This document shows, in pieces, positions 8,566 through 17,575 of a stretch of 64,000 nucleotides of DNA. The position numbers and the translations under genes are program-made. The DNA is from an uncultured Roseobacter sp. (GTDB lineage: Bacteria > Pseudomonadota > Alphaproteobacteria > Rhodobacterales > Rhodobacteraceae): positions 620,001-684,000 of the forward strand of contig NZ_CANLXG010000003.1 in the NCBI RefSeq assembly GCF_947495025.1, written 5' to 3'. The notes beneath the pieces are model-generated. The model searched no databases, had not been told where the DNA came from, and worked only from the letters and a program-made list of their open reading frames with translations. Within the stretch, counting starts at the first letter, position 1. Each line of letters starts with the position of its first letter.

Positions 8566-9966
8566 ATGGACGTTTCATTAAAGCAACCCGGCCGCAGAAT
8601 GCGCCACCAAAACCTGGTTGCAGCGTCAGTTTTCATGCTGAGCATGGTCTGGTGTGGTTTCCTGCACGCGCAACCGGCAAAGCCGCTCCCCGGGTATGTC
8701 ATTGAGGAATTCGGTAATCCTCCGGCCGTACCGGATGGCCCGCTCGAATCTGCGATGCAGTTCGCGCTGCGCGTCGCGTTCATCGACAGTGTTATGCTCT
8801 CGACATGGGACGAGAATCAAAGGCTTGCACTTGCAGAAATCGCATCATCCGGGGATCCCCGCCTTGTGTGGATCATCAGTGATCTGATGCGGTTTGTGCC
8901 GTCGCGGCAGCTGAACAGGGAACTGACAGACGCCGCTGCCAGCCTCCTGGGCAAAGAGATCGGGCCCGAAAACAGCTGGGGCGTTGTGACAGACCACCTT
9001 CTTGCCTGGGATATTCCCGCGCCGCCAGACTATCTGAAATACAAACGTACGATTTTTGTCAGCATTGTCCCTGGCTGGGAACGTATCTTTGTTGAAGGCA
9101 ACATAGACTGGCGGCTGGTCTCGTGGGGGGGCGTTCTGATTGATGACCGCCCCTACGACACCACGGATAACGGATGCAACTGTATCCCTGCCGCTGATAA
9201 TCCCCTCGTCAGCAGCGCCGAAGACGCAACCTGGCTGAAGGACGACGACGTCGTGTTCGGTATCTCGATAAACGGCGAACACCGGGCCTATCCAAGACGC
9301 ATCATGGAAGTCCGGGAAATGGTCAACGATACACTGGGCGGTCGTGACCTTGGCATTCCGTATTGCACTCTGTGCGGCGCGGCGCAGGCCTATTTTACCG
9401 ACCGCATGCCGGCAGAGACCGAGAGACCGGTTTTGCGGACATCGGGGTTGCTGAGCCGATCCAACAAAGTCATGTATGACATCAACACCTACTCGGTCTT
9501 TGACACGTTTCTGGGCCATGCGGTTACCGGCCCTCTGGCCGAGAAAGGACTGCAGCTCGAACAGGCCACCGTCATCACCACTGACTGGGGAACATGGAAA
9601 CGGGAACATCCGGAAACCACCGTTTTGCTCGAACGTTACGCACTTGGCCGTGATCCGGATTTCCGCAACGGTCGGGATGCCAACGGACCCATTTTTCCCG
9701 TCGGAGATGTCGACCCCCGCCTGCCGGTACATGAAGACGTGATTGGCGTTGTCACAGCGACGGGCAAGCCCGTTGCCTTCCAGCGCAGCGCGGCGTTGAT
9801 AACGCTGAAACGCGGAGATGAGATCGTGTTTGAGAACCTGCGCCTGGAACTGGACGCCGGCGGAATAAGGGCTGTGAGCCAGGACGGATCAGACCCCGGC
9901 AGCCACGAGGCGTTCTGGTTTGCCTGGTCGCAGTTCTATCCGGACACAGAGTTATGGCAACCGTAA
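8566..9966 (+). CDS. Exported DUF3179-domain protein
   Basis: A 466-residue protein with an N-terminal signal peptide ending near residue 36 (hydrophobic VAASVFMLSMVWCGFLHA, then Q). The mature part carries the features I associate with DUF3179: GISINGEHRAYPRRIM, the Cys pair in YCTLCGAAQAYFTD, and a conserved stretch around WGTWKREHPETTVL. Function of the family is not established. The conserved Cys and His suggest metal or redox chemistry in the periplasm, but that is inference. An in-frame ATG exists 39 codons upstream; the start at 8566 is preferred because AGGAG lies 10 bases before it and a signal peptide follows. It stands alone. Confidence 0.82.
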   Translation: MDVSLKQPGRRMRHQNLVAASVFMLSMVWCGFLHAQPAKPLPGYVIEEFGNPPAVPDGPLESAMQFALRVAFIDSVMLSTWDENQRLALAEIASSGDPRLVWIISDLMRFVPSRQLNRELTDAAASLLGKEIGPENSWGVVTDHLLAWDIPAPPDYLKYKRTIFVSIVPGWERIFVEGNIDWRLVSWGGVLIDDRPYDTTDNGCNCIPAADNPLVSSAEDATWLKDDDVVFGISINGEHRAYPRRIMEVREMVNDTLGGRDLGIPYCTLCGAAQAYFTDRMPAETERPVLRTSGLLSRSNKVMYDINTYSVFDTFLGHAVTGPLAEKGLQLEQATVITTDWGTWKREHPETTVLLERYALGRDPDFRNGRDANGPIFPVGDVDPRLPVHEDVIGVVTATGKPVAFQRSAALITLKRGDEIVFENLRLELDAGGIRAVSQDGSDPGSHEAFWFAWSQFYPDTELWQP

Positions 9967-10289
9967 TCGGCCATCCCGCCCGCTTGCTGCATGACGTCGG
10001 CTGAAAATCCTGCCATCTGCGAATTTTCAGGAGAAACAAACGGTTGCCGTGCGCAGGTTACATCCCCCGGCAGGACACCAGACCGCAGGTTTCCGCAAAA
10101 CAGGATCCGGGCACTTCCCGCGCCCGCCCGGAAGAAGGACCGCAATTGCGTGTCTCTGGTGCGACCAGAGACGGCGGAAAAGGTGCGCCAGGTATTCAGC
10201 CTGACGCGTCATCCATCGCATTCCCACCGCGCTGTCAAATTCTGGACGTAATCGTCCTGCAGTGTTTCCCGAACTGTAAAGGTCTGGAA
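9967..10289. other. Intergenic region
   Basis: 323 bases between the DUF3179 gene and the NYN-domain gene. An open frame extends the downstream gene upstream to 10044, but that stretch shows no conserved-looking sequence. No terminator hairpin with a T-run is visible. Confidence 0.5.
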
Positions 10290-10985
10290 ATGTTGATGTC
10301 GCAGTCCGTATCAGTGCTTGTGGATGGCGATAACATCAGCTGCAGGCACGCAGGTCAGATTCTTTCCATCGCCGCCCGGCACGGAAACCCCACTGTTGTT
10401 CGGGTCTATGCTGATGCGCAGCGTTGCTCTGCCTGGCATGATGCGCCCGGCTACCGGATGCTGCATGCAGGAACGGGAAAAAATGCCGCTGATATTCTGC
10501 TGGCACTGGATGCGATGGAGCTGATGCTGTCCCGAAACATACGCTGTTTTGTAATTGTCAGTTCTGATGGCGACTTCAGGCACCTCGCCACCAGACTGCG
10601 GGAACACGGCGCAACGGTAATCGGCGTTGGTGAGGCAAAGGCGCCACAGACCTACCGGGCCTGTTGTACGGTTTTCGAGGAAATCTCCCCTGCGGGTTCT
10701 GAGCATCCGGAGCCAGTGTCAGGGATGACGGCTACAGCACTCGATCTGAAGATCCGAAAGATGATCGCGGCCCACAGCATCAGCGGCGCCGGCATGCGCA
10801 TCGCTGAACTTGCACCAAAGATGCACTGTCAGCACGGTGTTCGGATCAGCGCGCACCCCGAGCGCCGGTGGCGAGCGTATCTGTTGTCGCGTCCGGCGCT
10901 GTATGATCTGGACCCGCGTGGTCCGGAAGCTATGGTCCGCTTCCGTCCCGAGGGCTTTACTGCCGCGGTTCAGCAGCCGATATGA
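10290..10985 (+). CDS. NYN-domain putative ribonuclease with C-terminal OST-HTH/LOTUS domain
   Basis: A 231-residue protein. The N-terminal NYN (PIN-like) domain starts with VLVDGDNIS, continues through TGKNAADILLALDAMEL and ends its core with VIVSSDGDF, giving the acidic residues expected for a metal-dependent nuclease. A linker leads to an OST-HTH/LOTUS-like RNA-binding domain at about 155-231. This domain order is known for the LabA/DUF88 group and suggests RNA cleavage or RNA-quality control. The start at 10290 has AAAGG 8 bases upstream; an in-frame ATG at 10044 adds 82 unlikely residues, and an ATG at 10296 is also possible. The 3' end overlaps the remnant on the other strand by about 29 bases. 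Confidence 0.82.
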   Translation: MLMSQSVSVLVDGDNISCRHAGQILSIAARHGNPTVVRVYADAQRCSAWHDAPGYRMLHAGTGKNAADILLALDAMELMLSRNIRCFVIVSSDGDFRHLATRLREHGATVIGVGEAKAPQTYRACCTVFEEISPAGSEHPEPVSGMTATALDLKIRKMIAAHSISGAGMRIAELAPKMHCQHGVRISAHPERRWRAYLLSRPALYDLDPRGPEAMVRFRPEGFTAAVQQPI

Positions 10986-11296
10986 TAGTGAGGGCGAGGC
11001 TTTCCCGGATCGTCGTGATCAGTGCGGGTGCCAGCGTAAATCGGTCTGAGCGGTAATCCTTACGCCCTGTGCATCGAAGCAGTACTGCTCGCGATTCCGT
11101 GGGGACCGTTTCCCTCTGAGAAACTGCATCCCTACCGAACGGCCGTGCGGTAACCCCCAGCAGTGTGGACTTTCCGCAGCCTGATGGCCTGACGAACACG
11201 ACAAAATTCGCCGTTCTCCACCCTGATACTGATGTCTTTCAGCACGTGAACATCGCCGAATGACCTCTTCACATTCGTCAGGGTCAAAGCGGTTAC
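10957..11296 (-). pseudogene. Decayed fragment of a sugar ABC transporter ATPase (MsmK/UgpC type)
   Basis: Read on the minus strand from about 11296, the frame gives TALTLTNVKRSFGDVHVLKD and then ISIRVENGEF, the standard start of a sugar-type ABC ATPase. One extra T in the GAATTTT run (near 11203) then shifts the frame to VVFVRPSGCGKSTLLG, a Walker A whose first Gly has become Arg. The following residues no longer read as an ATPase core and instead resemble a C-terminal TOBE-like tail (RESLALTI near the end), suggesting a large internal deletion. The normal length would be about 350 codons; only about 110 remain. There is no start codon. It follows the dehydrogenase remnant as it would in a sugar operon. 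Confidence 0.7.
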
Positions 11297-11715
11297 TGGT
11301 CCGGCTCAATGAGGGATACGGAACGGCCCGTGCGCATGCTTTCGTCAGCGGCAAGACAAATCGTCAGAGACCGCGCAGCATCGTTCATGTGGAGGGTCAG
11401 GTGGGTACTTTCCCCGAGGGTGCAGACCAAATAGGCCTGTTCCGTGCCGCACTGTTCCCGGTGGCCGAATTCGTCGTGCATTTCGATGGCGTCATCGCCT
11501 TCCGGGCGAAGCACAGGGATGCCACCGACCCTTGTGTCGCCGTCAATATCCGCCGACCGGCCCCTGTTATCGTCAGTGATCGAGACCGGGCCGTCTGGCG
11601 ACACGATGTCTTTCACAAGAGACGCCGTCTCTGACATCATCCGGTCCCAACCGGCCCCATACCAGCCGATGGATACACTCGCGGAAACAGTCTGAAACAG
11701 TCCCTGAACGTACAT
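11293..11715 (-). pseudogene. C-terminal remnant of a Gfo/Idh/MocA-family dehydrogenase
   Basis: A 140-codon open frame that lacks the N-terminal NAD-binding Rossmann fold. It reads like the C-terminal alpha/beta domain of the Gfo/Idh/MocA family: VQGLFQTVSASVSIGWYGAG, SPDGPVSITDDNRGR, DDAIEMHDEF and the typical tail DAARSLTICLAADESMRTGR. About 200 N-terminal residues are missing and nothing upstream continues the fold, so it is almost certainly not functional as an oxidoreductase. It lies directly upstream of the ABC ATPase remnant, in the order seen in polyol or sugar uptake operons. The family call rests on motif memory only. Confidence 0.62.
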
Positions 11716-11834
11716 GTCTGCTTCTCTTCCGCCATGTGCTTCCGGCCGAAAGCGCTTTTACCCGGAACGGCCGCCTGTCTGGCGCACGCATCCTTCCGCT
11801 CCTGTACAGGCGCAGCCGCAGAGACGGTAGCGGT

Positions 11835-13238
11835 TCAGTTTTTTCCCCGCGGGACAGCAGGTCCGCCAGAGTCACCAATATCCCAGAAAAGCCCTGTCAT
11901 CAGCTGCAGCGCGTCCCGACACAACGGCTTCAGAACATGCTCGTTTGGCGCATGCTGCGAACAGCCGCGATAAGAATGCGGCACCCAGACCGTCGGAAGA
12001 CCAAGGATGTCCGCAAACACTTCGTTGGGCAACGATCCCGCCAGATTGGGCAGAATATGCGGAGATTTGCCGGACGTGTTCTCAAGCGACTGCGCGACGA
12101 ACTGCACCCACGGATGATCCGGCGGCAACCGCGTGGCGTTAAAGAATGCGCGTTCATGCGCGACGATCTGAACGACGCCAAAACCCTGCGCATCAAGATG
12201 CCTGCGCAGCGCGGGCAGAATGTCGTCCAGGTCCGTACCCACGACAAACCGCAGCTGACACGCGGCTCTGGCGTGCCCGGAGATCGCATTCACCGGCGCC
12301 TCGGGGACCCCGCTTTTCATTGCAAGAACCGTAAAGCTGTTCCAGCCGAAAACCCGCTCGGCGGGTGTCAGATCCTCCTGACCCCAGTCTTCGTCAATCT
12401 CCGGTCCACCGTCACCGGCAAGCGGCAGGTCCCGCAATGCAAGGCGGATATCCCCGGTCAGGCTGGTGGTTCGCCATTCCGGTATCCTTATCTGTCCCCG
12501 CGCGTCGGTAACCGTCGACAGGGCCTGCGCAAGGATAATGGCCGGATCAGCAAGCAGCCCTCCCCAGTTGCCGGAATGGTGCGCACCCTCCCGCAGGTCC
12601 ACAATCAGATCGAACGAAATGCCACCGCGTGCGCCCATGAACATCGTGGGCGTATCCGAACGAAGGCGCGGCCCGTCCGACGAGATAAGGACATCTGCTG
12701 CGAGAATGTCTTTGTTCTGCGCACAGAACTCGGACAGCCCGGGAGAGCCCATTTCCTCACCCATCTCGATCAGGATGCGGCTGTTGAAACCCAGCGATCC
12801 GCGCGACTGCAGGACGGATTCCAGCGCCGCCAGATTGATCAGATGCTGCCCTTTGTTGTCGGCTGTCCCGCGCCCGTAGAGCCGGTCTCCTTCCTCGACC
12901 AGGCGAAAGGGATGAAGGCCATCGCGCCACTGCTCGGTCTGTGCGCGGATTACATCGCCATGACCATATGTCAGAATGGTTGGCAGCGCTTCACTTTCAA
13001 TACGTTCAGCGACCAGGAACGGGCCGGCGTGCTGCACCGGGTTCTGATGGATCCTGCAGGCAAACCCGATGCTGGTCAGGCGGGGTATCAGTGCCTCTTC
13101 AAGATATCCGGCAAGTTTGGCGGCTTTGTCAGGCGTCTGGCTTTCGGTTTCATGCGCGACCAGTTCACGCAGATCACGCACAAAGCCACCCGTGTCAAAG
13201 TACCGGGTGGCAGTGTTAAGGGCGGTGTCACGTGTCAT
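11835..13238 (-). CDS. M20-family metallopeptidase (dipeptidase-like)
   Basis: A 467-residue zinc-dependent amidohydrolase. Metal ligands and catalytic residues expected in M20 are visible: H93 and D95 in YGHGDVIRAQ, D127 in GRGTADNKGQH, the Glu pair at 161-162 in MGEEMGSPGL, and a late His in PHSYRGCSQHAPNEH. The central dimerisation domain follows about residue 205. It is the last gene of the peptide-type ABC transporter operon and starts 9 bases after the stop of the second M20 gene, so it probably hydrolyses imported di- or tripeptides in the cytoplasm. The substrate cannot be read from the sequence. Confidence 0.9.
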   Translation of the reverse strand: MTRDTALNTATRYFDTGGFVRDLRELVAHETESQTPDKAAKLAGYLEEALIPRLTSIGFACRIHQNPVQHAGPFLVAERIESEALPTILTYGHGDVIRAQTEQWRDGLHPFRLVEEGDRLYGRGTADNKGQHLINLAALESVLQSRGSLGFNSRILIEMGEEMGSPGLSEFCAQNKDILAADVLISSDGPRLRSDTPTMFMGARGGISFDLIVDLREGAHHSGNWGGLLADPAIILAQALSTVTDARGQIRIPEWRTTSLTGDIRLALRDLPLAGDGGPEIDEDWGQEDLTPAERVFGWNSFTVLAMKSGVPEAPVNAISGHARAACQLRFVVGTDLDDILPALRRHLDAQGFGVVQIVAHERAFFNATRLPPDHPWVQFVAQSLENTSGKSPHILPNLAGSLPNEVFADILGLPTVWVPHSYRGCSQHAPNEHVLKPLCRDALQLMTGLFWDIGDSGGPAVPRGKN

Positions 13239-13247
13239 GGCTGTCTG

Positions 13248-14666
13248 TCACACAGGCGGGCGCACATCGTCCGGGATCGGACAGGTATAAGGGGTCTCTT
13301 CCAGATGGTCCTGATGCGTCTGCTGTGCCGCCGCGATCAGGGATCGGTCTTCCACCAGCCGGCACGCTGTCGCGGCCATCACCTTGGCCGCATAGATCAT
13401 TCCCTTGTGGGCGGCCGGTGCCTTTCCCTGTGCAACGGTCTGCCAGGTGTGAAACGGCGTGCCGATGGCGCATGTGGCCACCCGCGCCTGAACAGTGGGA
13501 ACTGCCCAGCTCACGTCGCCAACGTCCGTTGATCCCTCGCCGCCGTCGCTCAGACGATCCAGCGGCGTGATAAAATCGCAGAGCGCAAGACCTTTTGCCG
13601 GCTTTGCGCCGATCCGCTTGAAGGTTGTATCGATGTCCGCAGCCGTGAGGGTCGCCTGAATGTCGCGTGCAAATGCTCTGTCGGCATCGTCAAAGGCGAC
13701 CGGGCCAAGCTTTTCAAGTTCGTGCTGCATGGCTTCTTCGAGCGGTCGGTTTCCAAGCAGATTGGAAACGCCGGAAAAGACCCGGCTGGTCACCTTTGTA
13801 CCAGTCATCAGTGCCGCGCCATCCGCGATGTTGCGCACCCGCGCGACAAGGTCAGCCAGTTCAGGCAGGGAACTGGCACGGACGAGCTGCCGCACGGTGG
13901 CTTTCGCCTGCACCACATTCGGTGCAACCCCGCCGGCATCGAGATACGCGTAATGCACGCGTGCATTGTCCGGCATATGCTCGCGCAGGTAGTTGACACC
14001 GATATTCATCAGTTCGACCGCATCCAGAGCAGACCGGCCCAGTTCCGGTGCCGCTGCGGCATGAGCCGCTTTGCCTTCAAAGGTGAAGTCGATGCGGGTA
14101 TTCGCCAGCGACCGCGCCTCATTCACACCTGTAAATGTTGCCGGGTGCCATGAAATGGCTGCATCCACATCGTCGAACAGTCCTTCCCGAACCATGTAGG
14201 TTTTGGCCGCGCCGCCTTCTTCGGCCGGGCATCCATAATAACGAACGCGCCCTTTGATCCCGTTTTCTGCCATCCAGTCCTTGACGGCAGTAGCCGCAAG
14301 AAGGGCGGCAGCCCCCAGCAGATTGTGTCCGCAACCATGACCGTTGCCGCCATCCTCAAGAGGCTGATGTGCTGCCACGCCGGGGGCCTGGCTGAGATAT
14401 GGCAGCGCGTCAAACTCTCCAAGGATCGCAATAACGGGGCCTTCACCTCCGGCTTCACCGACGACGGCCGTCGGGATTCCGGCAGCGTTTTCAGTAACGC
14501 TGAACCCCTGCGCCTGCAGCATCCGTTTATGTTCTGCGACGGATGCAAACTCTGCATAGAGCGTTTCAGGCGTGTCGAAGACGCGATCCGACAACGTGAT
14601 GAAATCTTCGCGGTGCCGGTCGACATGCTCCCAGACTGGATCAGCGTTTTTCAAGGAAGTCTCCAT
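13248..14666 (-). CDS. M20-family amidohydrolase (AbgB-like)
   Basis: A 472-residue protein resembling the AbgB/aminobenzoyl-glutamate hydrolase branch of M20. Motifs are GEFDALPY (83-90), GHGCGHNLLG (109-118) and GCPAEEGG (145-152), followed by a dimerisation domain from about 185. Such enzymes cleave the amide bond of N-acyl amino acids. I place the start at 14666, 10 bases after the stop of the ABC ATPase gene; an upstream in-frame ATG at 14717 would overlap that gene by 41 bases and add 17 residues without similarity. It is the next-to-last gene of the transporter operon, which supports a role in breaking down an imported amide or peptide. Confidence 0.88.
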   Translation of the reverse strand: METSLKNADPVWEHVDRHREDFITLSDRVFDTPETLYAEFASVAEHKRMLQAQGFSVTENAAGIPTAVVGEAGGEGPVIAILGEFDALPYLSQAPGVAAHQPLEDGGNGHGCGHNLLGAAALLAATAVKDWMAENGIKGRVRYYGCPAEEGGAAKTYMVREGLFDDVDAAISWHPATFTGVNEARSLANTRIDFTFEGKAAHAAAAPELGRSALDAVELMNIGVNYLREHMPDNARVHYAYLDAGGVAPNVVQAKATVRQLVRASSLPELADLVARVRNIADGAALMTGTKVTSRVFSGVSNLLGNRPLEEAMQHELEKLGPVAFDDADRAFARDIQATLTAADIDTTFKRIGAKPAKGLALCDFITPLDRLSDGGEGSTDVGDVSWAVPTVQARVATCAIGTPFHTWQTVAQGKAPAAHKGMIYAAKVMAATACRLVEDRSLIAAAQQTHQDHLEETPYTCPIPDDVRPPV

Positions 14667-14676
14667 TATCAAAGAA

Positions 14677-15681
14677 TCAAACAGTCTCGCCGTGTTCCAG
14701 CAGGCACGCGGTTTCACGCCCGCCGCGCCCTTGTTTCAGCTCTGGTACGGTTGCGCGGCAGTCTGCCGTGGCCACAGGACAGCGAGGGTGAAAAGTGCAG
14801 CCCGGTGGTGGATCGAGCGGCGAGGGAATTTCGCCCCTGATCGGCTCAAACACCCGTCGGCGCTGGTCAAGACGTGGCGCTTCGGCCAGAAGTGCCCTGG
14901 TGTAGGGGTGGCGCGGATCAGAGAAAATTTCTTCCGTCGACGCACTCTCGACGATGCGGCCCAGATACATGATCGCAACCCGGTCAGCGATATGTTCGAC
15001 CACGCTCAGATCATGGCTGATGAACAGGTACGTCAGACCAAGCTCCTCGCGCAGGTCCATAAAAAGGTTGATCACCTGTGCCTGGATCGAGACATCAAGT
15101 GCCGCGATCGCTTCGTCGCACACCAGGAATTTCGGCCTTACGGCAAGAGCTCGTGCAATGCCGATCCTCTGGCGCTGCCCGCCCGAAAACTGGTGGGCGT
15201 AACGCTTTTTCAGTGACGGATCGAGGCCGACCTTGCGCATCACGTCATCCACATAGTCCGGGATATCAGCCTTGGCGATGATACCGTGCATCCGGGGCGC
15301 TTCGCCGATGATGTCCTCCACCCGCATCCGTGGGTTCAGGCTGGCAAACGGGTCCTGAAAAATCATCTGGATGGCCAGCGTGGCCGCGCGTTTGTCTACA
15401 CCGGTCAGCGTGGCGACATCCCTGCCCTCATAGAACATCTGCCCGTCACTTGCCGCGTGAATGCCCGCAACAACGCGGCCCAGGGTGGATTTCCCACAAC
15501 CGGATTCTCCTACCAGCCCGAGAACCTCACCCTTCATGACCTGCAGGTTGACGTTGTCGACGGCGTGCACCGTTTCTTCGCGGATGTTGGCGCCCAGCCG
15601 TTGCGCGATTTTGCCCGCCACGTCGAGCCGTTTGGTAAAGCGTTTTGAGACGCCGCGAATTTCGACCAGTGGTTCCGTCAT
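14677..15681 (-). CDS. Oligopeptide/dipeptide ABC transporter ATPase (OppF/DppF-like)
   Basis: A 334-residue ATPase with Walker A GLVGESGCGKST, signature QFSGGQRQRIGIARAL, Walker B FLVCDEAIAALDVS, and the C-terminal oligopeptide-transporter extension containing the cysteine motif CTFHPRCPVATADC (an iron-sulfur-type Cys set in this family). The ATG at 15681 overlaps the stop of the partner ATPase by 4 bases, so an upstream ATG at 15717 is not needed. It pairs with the neighbouring OppD-like ATPase to energise the two permeases. Confidence 0.93.
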   Translation of the reverse strand: MTEPLVEIRGVSKRFTKRLDVAGKIAQRLGANIREETVHAVDNVNLQVMKGEVLGLVGESGCGKSTLGRVVAGIHAASDGQMFYEGRDVATLTGVDKRAATLAIQMIFQDPFASLNPRMRVEDIIGEAPRMHGIIAKADIPDYVDDVMRKVGLDPSLKKRYAHQFSGGQRQRIGIARALAVRPKFLVCDEAIAALDVSIQAQVINLFMDLREELGLTYLFISHDLSVVEHIADRVAIMYLGRIVESASTEEIFSDPRHPYTRALLAEAPRLDQRRRVFEPIRGEIPSPLDPPPGCTFHPRCPVATADCRATVPELKQGRGGRETACLLEHGETV

Positions 15682-16655
15682 GTCACGGCCTCCGCCGCGC
15701 GCTGCGGGTTGAAACACCGCAGGCTTCGTCCGTCAATGTCTTCGATGGATGGCTGAAGGCCACAGGCATCGGTGCGGGCATGGCAGCGCGGCCCGAAAGC
15801 GCAGCCTTCGGGAAGCGCGAGCATATTCGGCGTCATCCCCTCAATCTGGAACAGGCGCTGACCACGCCGGTTCGCCGTCGGCACAGACCCCAGCAGACCA
15901 ACAGTATAGGGATGGAGCGGACGATCTATCACATCGTCGATACCGCCCTGTTCGACGATACGACCTGCGTACATGACCGAGATACGCTCAGCGAGACCGG
16001 CAACGACGGCAAGGTCATGGGTGATCCAGATCATCGCCGTGCCGGTCTTCTTTGTCAGTTTCTGCGCCTCGTGGATAATCTGCGCCTGTATCGTCACATC
16101 AAGCGCGGTGGTCGGCTCATCTGCGATGATCAGGTCCGGCTTGTTCAGGAACGCGGTCGCAATCGCCACGCGCTGCCGCATTCCGCCCGACAGCTGATGC
16201 GGATAGGCGCGCAGGCGTTCCTCTGGCGACGGTATGCCAACGAGGCCAAGCGCATCGCGGCTTCGCTCCCACGCGGTCTGCTTCGAAACGGGTTCATGTG
16301 CGAGGATCGCCTCAATCATCTGCGTGTCCACACGCAGCACCGGATTGAGCGTCATCATCGGGTCCTGGAATATCATCGAAATACGGTTGCCACGCAGGTT
16401 CTGCAGCCGCTCTTCTTTCGCGTTTGCGATCTCCTCTCCGTTGAACCTGATCGAACCTTCGACGATGCGGCCCGGCGGATCGATCAGGCCAAGAATGGAA
16501 AACCCGGTGATCGATTTGCCCGAACCGGACTCGCCAACCAGACCCATGATCTCACCTTTGGAAACGGTGAAATCCACACCATCCACGGCCTTGACCACAC
16601 CTGCGTGCGTGAAGAAGTGGGTCTTGAGGCCGCTGACTTCGAGAACTCTGCTCAT
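15678..16655 (-). CDS. Oligopeptide/dipeptide ABC transporter ATPase (OppD/DppD-like)
   Basis: A 325-residue ATPase with Walker A GESGSGKSITGFSIL, signature QLSGGMRQRVAIATAF, Walker B LIIADEPTTALDVT and the C-terminal oligopeptide-type extension with CAFGPRCHARTDAC. In Walker A the usual final Thr is replaced (GKS-I), as is common in OppD-type proteins. It overlaps its upstream permease gene and downstream ATPase gene by 4 bases each, indicating tight translational coupling. Confidence 0.94.
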   Translation of the reverse strand: MSRVLEVSGLKTHFFTHAGVVKAVDGVDFTVSKGEIMGLVGESGSGKSITGFSILGLIDPPGRIVEGSIRFNGEEIANAKEERLQNLRGNRISMIFQDPMMTLNPVLRVDTQMIEAILAHEPVSKQTAWERSRDALGLVGIPSPEERLRAYPHQLSGGMRQRVAIATAFLNKPDLIIADEPTTALDVTIQAQIIHEAQKLTKKTGTAMIWITHDLAVVAGLAERISVMYAGRIVEQGGIDDVIDRPLHPYTVGLLGSVPTANRRGQRLFQIEGMTPNMLALPEGCAFGPRCHARTDACGLQPSIEDIDGRSLRCFNPQRAAEAVT

Positions 16656-17575
16656 TTTTTAAGCCTCGGGTTCAGAACATCGCGCAGATGGTCACCAACA
16701 AGGTTGATCGACACCACTGTCAGCAAAAGCGCGACACCCGGGAATACCGAAATCCAGTACCGCCCGGACAGCATGTATTCGAAGCCATTTGCGATCAGAA
16801 CACCAATCGACGGCTCGGTCTGCGGCAGACCAACGCCCAGGAACGACAGTGTCGCCTCCAGCGATATTGCACTTGCCGTCTGGACCGTACCCACGACGAT
16901 CAGAGGCGCCATGCAGTTGGGCAGGATATGGCGGAACACGATCCGGAAACGCGAAATACCGAGGCACTGCGCCGCTTCGACGTATTCCTTGCCCCGCTCG
17001 ACCAGCGCCGTGGCGCGTACCGTTCTGGCATAGTAGGCCCACTGCGCAATCACCAGCGCGAGGATGATCTTGTCGACTCCCTTTCCAAGGGCAGCAACCA
17101 TCATCAGGGCCACCAGCGACGCCGGAAAGGACAGCTGCAGGTCCACGATACGCATAATGATCGCCTCAATACGCCCGCCCGCATAGGCCGCGACCAGGCC
17201 GATGGCCATACCAATCAGCAGTGCAATCACGCCCGAAGCAAGGCCGACCGTCAGGGAAATGCGCAACCCGTACAGAATAGCCGAATAGAGGTCGCGTCCG
17301 GAACCGTCCGACCCCAGCCACATGGTGTATCCGTCAAAGGCCTCCGACCCCGGTGGCAGGCGCCCGTCCATGACGCTGACCTGCGCCAGATCGTAAGGGT
17401 TCTGCGGCGTGATCCAGGGCGCAAGGACGGCGAGCAGTACAATGGCCCCAAAAACACCCAGGGCCGCTGTCGCGATCCTGCTTTCGAAAAACTCGGCGCG
17501 AAAACGCTGAAATGGTGTCTCGACCACCGGCGGTTCGCCTGCGGAGAGCGCGTTATCTGTGGTGACGTCGCTCAT
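16652..17575 (-). CDS. Peptide ABC transporter permease (DppC/OppC-like)
   Basis: A 307-residue inner-membrane permease with an N-terminal cytosolic tail of about 40 residues, one membrane helix, a periplasmic region with the family motif LGSDGSGRDLYS, then five helices. The EAA loop that contacts the ATPase is visible as EAAQCLGISRFRIVFRHILP. It overlaps both neighbours by 4 bases. Confidence 0.94.
   Translation of the reverse strand: MSDVTTDNALSAGEPPVVETPFQRFRAEFFESRIATAALGVFGAIVLLAVLAPWITPQNPYDLAQVSVMDGRLPPGSEAFDGYTMWLGSDGSGRDLYSAILYGLRISLTVGLASGVIALLIGMAIGLVAAYAGGRIEAIIMRIVDLQLSFPASLVALMMVAALGKGVDKIILALVIAQWAYYARTVRATALVERGKEYVEAAQCLGISRFRIVFRHILPNCMAPLIVVGTVQTASAISLEATLSFLGVGLPQTEPSIGVLIANGFEYMLSGRYWISVFPGVALLLTVVSINLVGDHLRDVLNPRLKK

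Noticed and set aside
10044..10289. Extended N-terminus of the NYN-domain protein
   Set aside because: The extra 82 residues are Pro/Arg-rich and unlike the family, while AAAGG precedes the ATG at 10290, just before the conserved start of the domain.
11736..13532. 598-codon open frame on the plus strand
   Set aside because: It lies opposite two M20 genes with complete active-site motifs and reads as basic, Arg/Gln-rich sequence with no domain, as expected for the antisense of high-GC genes.
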